11,271 nucleotides of DNA from Reyranella sp. (lineage in GTDB: Bacteria > Pseudomonadota > Alphaproteobacteria > Reyranellales > Reyranellaceae), in NCBI GenBank assembly GCA_030679805.1, contig JAUXST010000841.1, positions 1 through 11,271 on the forward strand, read 5' to 3'. The position numbers were made by a program, and so were the translations under genes. The notes under the pieces are model-generated. The model saw only the letters and a list, made by a program, of their open reading frames with translations. It was not told where the DNA came from and did not search any database. Numbering within the stretch: position 1 is the stretch's first letter; each line of letters starts with the position of its first letter. Positions 6,844 to 11,271 of the stretch are shown piece by piece.

Positions 6844-7322
6844 TTGGCCCGATCTTCCGCGATCCTCCAATAGGTCATCGCCCTGACGGTCCGCCCCGGC
6901 CCGACAGACGCCTGCACCAGGACCTCGCCATTGTCGACGCACGAGGTCCGCAGGAACGACATCCTGGTGATCCGCTGCGCAATTGTGCGGGCGCAGATGT
7001 AGCAATCGCCGCAGCCAACCTCCACGGCGTACGGCGCGCACTGAAACTGATACTTGGAGACTAGGCCATCGACGCCGTCCGCCGTGACGGTCTTGCGGAG
7101 AAATTCCGTCATCCAGGGAAGGTCGACCCAGGCATTGAGGGGCAGGCTAAGCTCGGTGGGCCCGGGGGGACGCCCCTCACGAATCGGCTTGGTAGGATAT
7201 CCGGTGGCGATCTCGATCGGGCTCGGGTCGGGGCAGAAGTGAGCGTCACATCCGGACAAGGCGAGGACAGCGAGCAGACTGGCCAAGCCAATGCCCATGC
7301 TGCGCTTCCAACGGACTGCCAT
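6840..7322 (-). CDS. Cysteine-rich lipoprotein, hypothetical
   Basis: No family recognised. The 160-residue product starts with a basic N-terminus, a hydrophobic helix (MGIGLASLLAVLALSGC) and the lipobox LSGC with Cys25, so it should be lipid-anchored at the inner or outer membrane and face the periplasm. Six further cysteines follow: 30, 95, 104, 107, 110 and 128, three of them in CGDCYIC. In an oxidising compartment they could form three disulfides; metal binding is the alternative. The frame opens at 7406, but the ATG at 7322 is chosen because GGAG lies 6 nt upstream and the signal peptide starts there. The gene follows the 197-residue gene after 73 nt holding a large palindrome and overlaps the next gene by GTGA. 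A periplasmic immunity lipoprotein is one possible role, by analogy only. Confidence 0.82.
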   Translation of the reverse strand: MAVRWKRSMGIGLASLLAVLALSGCDAHFCPDPSPIEIATGYPTKPIREGRPPGPTELSLPLNAWVDLPWMTEFLRKTVTADGVDGLVSKYQFQCAPYAVEVGCGDCYICARTIAQRITRMSFLRTSCVDNGEVLVQASVGPGRTVRAMTYWRIAEDRAK

Positions 7323-7338
7323 GGCCTGCTCCTGTGAT

Positions 7339-7377
7339 GGTCCCATGCTATAATCACGCGTATTATGGCATGGGACC
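7339..7377. repeat. 39-bp imperfect palindrome between two - strand genes
   Basis: Arms GGTCCCATGCTATAAT (7339-7354) and ATTATGGCATGGGACC (7362-7377) pair over 16 positions with one mismatch, around a 7-nt centre containing ACGCGT. It sits in the 73-nt gap upstream of the lipoprotein gene. It could be an operator for a dimeric regulator, an mRNA processing or stability hairpin, or a small palindromic element. No T-run follows, so it is not a typical terminator. Confidence 0.75.
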
Positions 7378-7395
7378 ACCAATCTATAGTTGTCT

Positions 7396-7989
7396 CTACG
7401 GCGCATTCGTCACTGGAAAGTCAGGCGGCGCCACATAGCGGTCGTACCTGGGATCGAGCAGATCGCGCGCCCACCCTGGAAACCTTCGCGCAACGCCCGC
7501 CGCCCGAACCGCACCGTCGAGATCGAGATTCATGGCGCGCCCAAGCGTAAAGGCGACGGAATTGCTGTTCTGAATCTGCCCGCCATCGGTGCCCGCCTCG
7601 TAGCTGAGATCGCTGGTCTTGTAGTCGAACTTCTTGCTGTTGATGTCGTCGGCGGCTTTCTGTCCCCGCGCCCAGAGCTTCGCCATCTTGTCATCCGAAC
7701 CGGACGCAACAGTCGAAATGGGTTGCGTACCATCGAAGCGTTCCTTGTCGTTGTGCTCGACCACGAGATCTGCCCCATCCATCCCCATCTCCATGATCTT
7801 GCCGGTGTTCTTGGATTGCCCCAATCCGTGCAACTCGCCCACGGTCTTTCCGCTGGAGTCGACAAACCTGAGGAAAGCATGGCCTCGATGGGCAATCGGC
7901 AGGTAATGAAGTTCAATTCGCGCGGTGCCCGGCGCGTCCCTGTTCTGTGCGGGGTAGAGGATCTCGGCGGCACTTCTTGGATCGCTCAT
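7396..7989 (-). CDS. Hypothetical protein with possible papain-like (NlpC/P60-like) fold
   Basis: No firm family. The 197-residue product has no signal peptide or membrane segment. Residues 24-44 (RIELHYLPIAHRGHAFLRFVD) and 138-153 (QIQNSNSVAFTLGRAM), with a later FPGWARDLL, resemble a domain found in some large secreted repeat and hemagglutinin-like proteins. In that domain a GHA-type strand comes first and a PNSNSF helix later. The order His then Asn-Ser-x-Ser would fit a permuted NlpC/P60 or LRAT-like fold (His37, Ser142 or Ser144), but a nucleophilic cysteine is missing; indeed the protein has no Cys. The ATG at 7989 has a strong AGGAGA Shine-Dalgarno 5-6 nt upstream. It is the first gene of the four-gene cluster. 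An enzymatic effector is possible; the assignment is inference from motif style. Confidence 0.82.
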   Translation of the reverse strand: MSDPRSAAEILYPAQNRDAPGTARIELHYLPIAHRGHAFLRFVDSSGKTVGELHGLGQSKNTGKIMEMGMDGADLVVEHNDKERFDGTQPISTVASGSDDKMAKLWARGQKAADDINSKKFDYKTSDLSYEAGTDGGQIQNSNSVAFTLGRAMNLDLDGAVRAAGVARRFPGWARDLLDPRYDRYVAPPDFPVTNAP

Positions 7990-8007
7990 GAAAGTCTCCT
8001 GAAACGC

Positions 8008-8031
8008 AAAAGGCCGCCCGGAAGGGCGGCC
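8008..8031 (-). terminator. Terminator-like hairpin just before the Shine-Dalgarno of the 197-residue gene
   Basis: A perfect 8-bp GC stem (GGCCGCCC 8012-8019, GGGCGGCC 8024-8031) with a 4-nt loop is followed by TTTT when read on the - strand. The Shine-Dalgarno of the gene at 7989 comes only about 10 nt later, so a separate promoter does not fit between. It may be the second of two tandem terminators for the DUF1330 operon, or an attenuator in the cluster's leader. Confidence 0.7.
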
Positions 8032-8073
8032 ATGGATGGACGGGGTGGCAGGTTTAGGACCCGGTCAGACAGG

Positions 8074-8111
8074 AAAACGCCCGGCCCCTCGGGTTGCGAG
8101 GAAGCCGGGCG
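8074..8111 (-). terminator. Intrinsic terminator of the isochorismatase-DUF1330 operon
   Basis: On the - strand CGCCCGGC (8111-8104) pairs with GCCGGGCG (8085-8078), with an inner CCTC/GAGG stem, and is followed by TTTTCC. It lies about 100 nt beyond the stop of the DUF1330 gene at 8210. Confidence 0.72.
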
Positions 8112-8136
8112 CGATCATCTCCAGCTTACAGGAAAA

Positions 8137-8165
8137 TACCTATCAAATCCTGCTGAACCTGTCAA
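8137..8165 (-). promoter_or_regulatory. Possible - strand promoter upstream of the four-gene cluster
   Basis: A perfect TTGACA (8165-8160) is followed after 17 nt by TAGGTA (8142-8137), in an AT-richer stretch. The -10 box is poor. If used, transcription would start near 8130 and run through two terminator-like hairpins before reaching the gene at 7989. Confidence 0.35.
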
Positions 8166-8209
8166 AAAATCTCAAAAGATTCATTGCCGCTGGCAGTGCT
8201 GGCACGTCG

Positions 8210-8593
8210 CTACTGCGGAATGCCTTCCATGACGTAGATGCGGAACGTCGCGACCTTGTCGCCCGCCGCCTTGGCCGTCTTATAAGCTTTCGAATTAAAG
8301 GTGGCCTCGGCCTTTTCGAGGCTCTCGAAGACCATGACGGCAATGCGCTTGGGCGGCTCGCCGTAGAACGACACGCTCTTGCCGCCGCCAACGATGCACT
8401 TGCCGCCACCGTCGCGGATCGTCCTGGACGCGGTCGGCAGATAGTCCTTCGCGAAGACCTCGGCATCCCTGACATCGATCTCGCCGATGACGAAGGCAGG
8501 CGGCTTGGCCTGCGCGTGGAGCGCCTGGACGCCGGCGGCGCCCAGCACGGCACCAGCCAACACCGAAACGAGGACCGTTGTTCTCTTCCTCAT
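8210..8593 (-). CDS. Exported DUF1330 domain-containing protein
   Basis: The 127-residue product begins with a signal peptide (MRKRTTVLVSVLAGAVLGAAGVQALHAQA, likely cut after AQA), so it should be periplasmic. The rest is a DUF1330 domain, a ferredoxin-like dimeric alpha-beta barrel of unknown function: AFVIGEIDVRDAEVFAKDYLPTAS, then GGGKSVSFYGEPPKRIAVMVFESLEKAEATFNSKAYKTAK. Most DUF1330 proteins are cytoplasmic and about 95-100 residues, so the export signal is notable. The frame continues upstream to 8731, but the ATG at 8593 is preferred: it starts the signal peptide, has GAGGGA before it and overlaps the stop of the isochorismatase-fold gene as ATGA, which indicates translational coupling. 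A terminator follows at 8111. Confidence 0.9.
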   Translation of the reverse strand: MRKRTTVLVSVLAGAVLGAAGVQALHAQAKPPAFVIGEIDVRDAEVFAKDYLPTASRTIRDGGGKCIVGGGKSVSFYGEPPKRIAVMVFESLEKAEATFNSKAYKTAKAAGDKVATFRIYVMEGIPQ

Positions 8594-9153
8594 TCCGTCC
8601 CTCCACCCGTCGACCCAAGGATCTCGTCGACGCTGGCGACCGTGGCGTAGTCGCCGTTCAGCAGCGCCAGGGTGAGCTGATGCACATCTTCTGCCAACCA
8701 GAGGCGGCCGGTGAGATCGCGCTTGTCGCACGACCAGCAGGCATCGGCCGACAGGCGGATCGAGAAGCCGAGATTGGCGCCGACTCGGACCGTCGCCTCG
8801 ACCGAGTTGGCGAGCAGCCAGCCGCAGATGACGAGCGGCGGTTTACCCAGCTTCTGGAGGCGGGCTTCGAGATCGGTGCCGATGAAGGCGCTGGTCACGC
8901 GCTTGGCCACCACCGCCTCGCCCGGCAGCGGCGCCGTCAACGGGCTGAAATCGTTGCCGCTCTGCCCGGGCCTGAACGGCGAGTCGGGATAGGTCGAATC
9001 ATGCCGGACATGGATGATCGGCCCGCCGCGGGCCCGCCAAGCCGCCAGCAGGCGGGCGATGTTCCTTTCCGCATCGGGATTGTTCCGCGGCCCCCATTTG
9101 GGATGCTCCTTCGCCTTCTGCTGGTCGATGAGAATCAGAACGTCGTCAGCCAC
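8590..9153 (-). CDS. Isochorismatase-fold (cysteine hydrolase family) protein, Ser in place of Cys
   Basis: A 187-residue member of the isochorismatase/nicotinamidase superfamily, whose usual members hydrolyse amides, ureido acids or vinyl ethers in the cytoplasm. Two residues of the usual triad are visible: Asp10 in LILIDQQ and Lys84 in VAKRVTSAF. The third position, normally Cys in a GxxTxxCVxxTxR motif, reads GWLLANSVEATVR, with Ser117. Cys110 lies earlier in the strand and is not in the catalytic position. True isochorismatases such as PhzD also lack the Cys, and some unassigned subfamilies may carry NSVEAT naturally, so the protein need not be inactive. The start is a GTG at 9153 with GAAG and AAGGAA upstream. 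Its stop overlaps the next gene's start (ATGA). It is divergent from the DUF2867 gene across 61 bp. Confidence 0.88.
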   Translation of the reverse strand: MADDVLILIDQQKAKEHPKWGPRNNPDAERNIARLLAAWRARGGPIIHVRHDSTYPDSPFRPGQSGNDFSPLTAPLPGEAVVAKRVTSAFIGTDLEARLQKLGKPPLVICGWLLANSVEATVRVGANLGFSIRLSADACWSCDKRDLTGRLWLAEDVHQLTLALLNGDYATVASVDEILGSTGGGTE

Positions 9154-9179
9154 GCGTCTTCGTTTCCTTGTTCGTCAGC

Positions 9180-9209
9180 TTGTGCTTGCCGGTCGATGGT
9201 AGTCGACTT
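9180..9209 (+). promoter_or_regulatory. Upstream element, copy 1 (before the DUF2867 gene)
   Basis: TTGTGC (9180-9185), then 17 nt, then TCGACT (9203-9208), with the 13-bp block TGGTAGTCGACTT at 9197-9209. The same arrangement recurs at 9763-9792. The block contains the 8-bp palindrome AGTCGACT. It ends 5 nt before the ATG at 9215, leaving no room for a Shine-Dalgarno. Confidence 0.5.
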
Positions 9210-9214
9210 CAACC

Positions 9215-9733
9215 ATGAACGTCATCCGACGCCGCACGCCACCCGCCAGTGCGTTCCTGAAAGACTTCAGCCGGTCCTACTACTGGGACTCGTACGAAGC
9301 GCCGCTGCGGCGCGGCGACCTCGCCATGACGACGCTCTATCTCGCGCTCTTCGCCCACCATCCGCGCTGGGCCAAATGGCTTCTGGTCCTGCGCGGCTGG
9401 GTCGTCGCCCCCTTCGGTCTCAGGACGACCAGCGCGGCCGAGCTCGACAGCATCGAGATCAAGCCCACCTATGCGGTTGGCGAGAAGATCGCGCGCTTCA
9501 CGCTGTTCGGGCAGAACGACACCGAGATCGTCACCGGCGGCAACGACAAGCACCTGGACTTCCGCGTGTCGGTCCGGAAGTTGGCCGAGCACGGCGCGCG
9601 CCGGGTCGTGCTGTCCACGTCGGTGACCCCGCACAATTTCTTCGGCAAGGCCTATCTCTTCGTCATCCTTCCCTTTCACCGGCTGGGGGTCAGGACGATC
9701 CTGTCGAACGCGGTGAAGGCCGGGCGGGTCTGA
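9215..9733 (+). CDS. DUF2867 domain-containing protein
   Basis: The 172-residue product matches the DUF2867 family, a SRPBCC-like domain of unknown function that can stand alone or follow an NAD(P)-binding domain. Supporting regions are the N-terminal ASAFLKDFSRSYYWDSYEAPL, the central IKPTYAVGEKIARFTLFGQNDTEIVTGGNDKHLDFRVSV, and the diagnostic C-terminal FGKAYLFVILPFHRLGVRTILSNA. A short hydrophobic patch (WLLVLRGWVVAPFGL) is normal for the family and is not a clear membrane helix. The ATG at 9215 gives a family-like N-terminus, but it has no Shine-Dalgarno; the conserved upstream element stops 5 nt before it, so a leaderless mRNA is possible. The flavin monooxygenase gene follows after 86 nt with its own copy of the element. 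Function unknown. Confidence 0.85.
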   Translation: MNVIRRRTPPASAFLKDFSRSYYWDSYEAPLRRGDLAMTTLYLALFAHHPRWAKWLLVLRGWVVAPFGLRTTSAAELDSIEIKPTYAVGEKIARFTLFGQNDTEIVTGGNDKHLDFRVSVRKLAEHGARRVVLSTSVTPHNFFGKAYLFVILPFHRLGVRTILSNAVKAGRV

Positions 9734-9762
9734 AGCGTCGGCAGCCATGCATTTTCGATGTC

Positions 9763-9792
9763 TTGCGCAATCCGCCCGTTGGTAGTCGACTT
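9763..9792 (+). promoter_or_regulatory. Upstream element, copy 2 (before the flavin monooxygenase gene)
   Basis: TTGCGC (9763-9768), 17 nt, then TCGACT (9786-9791), including the same 13-bp TGGTAGTCGACTT at 9780-9792 as copy 1. It lies 27 nt before the ATG at 9820, with the Shine-Dalgarno in between. Shared spacing in front of two neighbouring genes suggests a common promoter or operator. Confidence 0.5.
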
Positions 9793-9819
9793 TCGACAAC
9801 AACAACCCAGGAGGAAACG

Positions 9820-10926
9820 ATGCAGTTCGGGTATTTCACCATGCCGTCGCATCCGCCGGAGCGTCCCCTCAAGGACGGCCATGAATGGGACCTGCAAGTC
9901 ATCCGCTGGCTCGATGAGTTGGGCTTCACCGAGGCCTGGATCGGCGAGCATCACACCGCACCGTGGGAGCCGCATCCCTCGCCCGACCTGCTGGTGGCGC
10001 AGGCGCTGATGCAGACCAAGAACATCCGCCTCGGGCCCGGCGGCTTCCTGCTGCCCTACCATCATCCGGCCGAGCTCGCGAACCGCGTCGCCATGCTCGA
10101 CCACATCTCGGGCGGCCGGCTCAACTTCGGCATCGCCGCGTCAGGCCTGCCGAGCGACTGGGCGATGTTCAACGTCGACGGCATGTCGGGCGTCAACCGC
10201 GACATGACCCGCGAGGCGCTGGAGATCATCCTGAAGCTGTGGAGCTCGCCCGGGCCGTTCGACTACAAGGGCAAGTTCTGGCACGTCACCAAGCCTGACA
10301 CGATGTTCGGATTCCTGAAGCCGCACATCAAGCCGCTGCAGGCGCCGCACCCGCCGATCGGCGTCGCCGGCCTCTCCAAGGGCTCCGACACGCTGAAGCT
10401 CGCGGGCGAAAAGGGCTACATCCCGATGAGCCTCAACCTCAACCCGGCCTATGTGAGCAGCCACTGGGAGTCGGTCGAGATCGGCGCGGCGAAATCCGGC
10501 CGTACGCCCGACCGCAACCAGTGGCGCCTGGTACGCGAGATCTTCGTGGCCGACACCGACGAGGAAGCGATGCGTCTCTCGGTCGGCAGCAGCATGGGCC
10601 GCATGATGCGGGAGTATTTCCTGCCGCTGCTCGCCCAGTTCGGCTTCTTCGAATACCTCAAGCACGACCAGAGCGTGGCCGATTCGGATGTGACGCCGGA
10701 ATACTGCGCCAAGCACAACTGGATCGTGGGCTCGCCCAAGACGGTCGTGGAGAAGATCGAGAAGATTTATCACGAGGTCGGCGGCTTCGGGCAGTTGCTG
10801 GTCTTCGGCTTCGACTATGTCGAGAACCCGAAGGCCTGGCGGCACTCGCTCGAACTCCTGTCCAAAGAGGTGATGCCCAAGGTGCAGCACCTCAAGCCCA
10901 AAGCGGCCAAGCTGGCGGCGGAGTAA
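9820..10926 (+). CDS. Luciferase-like (LLM class) flavin-dependent monooxygenase
   Basis: A 368-residue member of the bacterial luciferase-like TIM-barrel superfamily, which uses reduced FMN (or F420 in other branches) and oxygen to oxidise a small organic substrate. Family marks: the N-terminal strand MQFGYFTMPSHPPE; EAWIGEHHTAPWEPHPSPDLL (Glu43-His44-His45); the strand IRLGPGGFLLPYHHPAELANRVAMLDHISGGRLNFGIAASG; and a C-terminal GSPKTVVEKI with GGFGQLLVFGFDY. The closest well-known style is the limonene monooxygenase/alkanal monooxygenase alpha group, but the substrate cannot be inferred. It needs a flavin reductase, and none is in view. The start is certain: AGGAGG at 9809-9814 lies 5 nt before the ATG. 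The frame stays open far upstream (to 8578), but that part only shadows - strand genes and the DUF2867 gene. Confidence 0.95.
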   Translation: MQFGYFTMPSHPPERPLKDGHEWDLQVIRWLDELGFTEAWIGEHHTAPWEPHPSPDLLVAQALMQTKNIRLGPGGFLLPYHHPAELANRVAMLDHISGGRLNFGIAASGLPSDWAMFNVDGMSGVNRDMTREALEIILKLWSSPGPFDYKGKFWHVTKPDTMFGFLKPHIKPLQAPHPPIGVAGLSKGSDTLKLAGEKGYIPMSLNLNPAYVSSHWESVEIGAAKSGRTPDRNQWRLVREIFVADTDEEAMRLSVGSSMGRMMREYFLPLLAQFGFFEYLKHDQSVADSDVTPEYCAKHNWIVGSPKTVVEKIEKIYHEVGGFGQLLVFGFDYVENPKAWRHSLELLSKEVMPKVQHLKPKAAKLAAE

Positions 10927-10950
10927 ATTGTCGCCAGCCTCGATCGGCTA

Positions 10951-10978
10951 TTGACTATCCTATATGGCCTCCTATATT
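10951..10978 (+). promoter_or_regulatory. Sigma70-like promoter with no clear gene downstream
   Basis: TTGACT (10951-10956), 16 nt, then TATATT (10973-10978): five of six consensus bases in each box. The only + strand frame nearby (10964-11146) starts upstream of the expected transcription start and looks non-coding. The transcript could be a small RNA or belong to a gene beyond the window. Confidence 0.5.
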
Positions 10979-11087
10979 TCCGATCAGAGGGCGATTCCGG
11001 AGGAGCTGAGGTTCAACCCAGAGAAAGAAGGCAGAGGTGACCCGACCAAGCCCCCCGAACGAGACCTTCGAATCCGAATCCTGAAAT

Positions 11088-11104
11088 GTCGCGTTTCAGG
11101 CGAC
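11088..11104. repeat. 17-bp motif GTCGYRTTTYAGGCGAC, copy 1
   Basis: It matches 11203-11219 at 14 of 17 positions. This copy is part of a TGTCGC-N7-GCGACA inverted repeat (11087-11105) and overlaps a second one, CCTGAAA-N7-TTTCAGG (11080-11100). A binding site for a dimeric regulator or an RNA hairpin would fit. Apart from these motifs and the promoter at 10951, I see nothing in 10927-11220. Confidence 0.55.
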
Positions 11105-11202
11105 ATGCGACAGGGTTGGTCATCGGCAAAACCGCAAGGCGGATGAGGAGGTTAGGTCCCGATTGAGAGATGGCAGGCGAAGGCGATCAGGATTTTTTAT
11201 TT

Positions 11203-11219
11203 GTCGTATTTTAGGCGAC
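11203..11219. repeat. 17-bp motif GTCGYRTTTYAGGCGAC, copy 2
   Basis: Second copy of the motif at 11088-11104, differing at CG to TA and C to T. It follows a TTTTTTATTT stretch (11193-11202) and ends just before the likely stop codon of the right-edge - strand gene, so it lies in that gene's 3' region. Confidence 0.5.
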
Positions 11220-11220
11220 T

Positions 11221-11271
11221 CTATACGCCGCGTTTCGACAGGACGGCCGCCGCGGCAAAGCCCATGGCGGC
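11221..11271 (-). CDS. Possible C-terminal end of a - strand gene (partial)
   Basis: Read on the - strand from the window edge, the frame gives AAMGFAAAAVLSKRGV and a TAG at 11223-11221. The codons are GC-rich like those of neighbouring genes, and the AT-rich, motif-bearing sequence beyond the stop looks intergenic. Only 16 residues are visible, too few for a family, and an open frame of this length is weak evidence. Confidence 0.3.
   Translation of the reverse strand, partial: AAMGFAAAAVLSKRGV

Noticed and set aside
7390..8232. 280-codon + strand frame across the 197-residue gene
   Set aside because: The - strand gene has a strong Shine-Dalgarno and family-like motifs; the + frame runs through terminators and has none.
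8578..9819. N-terminal extension of the flavin monooxygenase to a 782-codon frame
   Set aside because: The first 400 or so codons are out of frame with DUF2867 and antisense to two genes. A strong Shine-Dalgarno sets the start at 9820.
10964..11146. 60-codon + strand frame after the flavin monooxygenase
   Set aside because: Its ATG lies before the expected start of transcription from the 10951 promoter, it has no Shine-Dalgarno, and its composition is not protein-like.
1..11271. CRISPR array, tRNA or rRNA genes
   Set aside because: No regularly spaced repeats, no cloverleaf with a T-loop GTTCRA box, and no rRNA-like sequence noticed on either strand.

Overview
The window is a GC-rich bacterial chromosome segment, most likely from an alphaproteobacterium. 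The order rnr, DUF983 gene, S41 protease, rpmG is typical of that class. The zinc-free (cysteine-less) 55-residue L33 and the short DUF983 protein fit too. A Rhodospirillales or Hyphomicrobiales relative is plausible, but I cannot fix the genus from sequence alone.

Layout, left to right. Positions 1-3973 (+ strand) form a housekeeping block: the 3' part of RNase R, a zinc-ribbon DUF983 membrane protein, a lipoprotein-type C-terminal processing protease (S41), and ribosomal protein L33 with its own likely promoter and a clear intrinsic terminator. A PuuC-like aldehyde dehydrogenase follows at 4076-5575 as a single gene. Positions 5576-6185 hold no gene I can support. Instead they are full of palindromes: a 46-nt stem-loop, a GGGCCCAATT palindrome with scattered copies, and several further hairpins. 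They also hold one copy of a roughly 60-bp dispersed repeat.

Positions 6186-7989 (- strand) carry a compact four-gene cluster with visibly lower GC than its neighbours (53-57% in two 60-base lines I counted, against 65% in the aldehyde dehydrogenase). In transcription order it encodes a 197-residue protein with a possible papain-like/NlpC-P60-like fold, a cysteine-rich 160-residue lipoprotein, a 71-residue protein overlapping the lipoprotein gene by GTGA, and a 144-residue TPR-like protein 7 nt further on. The second copy of the dispersed repeat lies in the start of the 71-residue gene. The cluster is the accessory part of the window and looks like effector/immunity-type genes, but that reading is inference. 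Its leader holds a TTGACA box and two terminator-like hairpins.

Positions 8210-9153 (- strand) are a translationally coupled pair: an isochorismatase-fold hydrolase in which the usual catalytic Cys is Ser, and an exported DUF1330 protein. Divergent from these, on the + strand, are a DUF2867 gene (9215-9733) and a luciferase-like flavin monooxygenase (9820-10926). Each is preceded by a copy of the same upstream element. The last 345 bases hold a good sigma70-like promoter with no clear gene behind it, two copies of a 17-bp motif, and the last codons of a possible - strand gene entering from the right edge.
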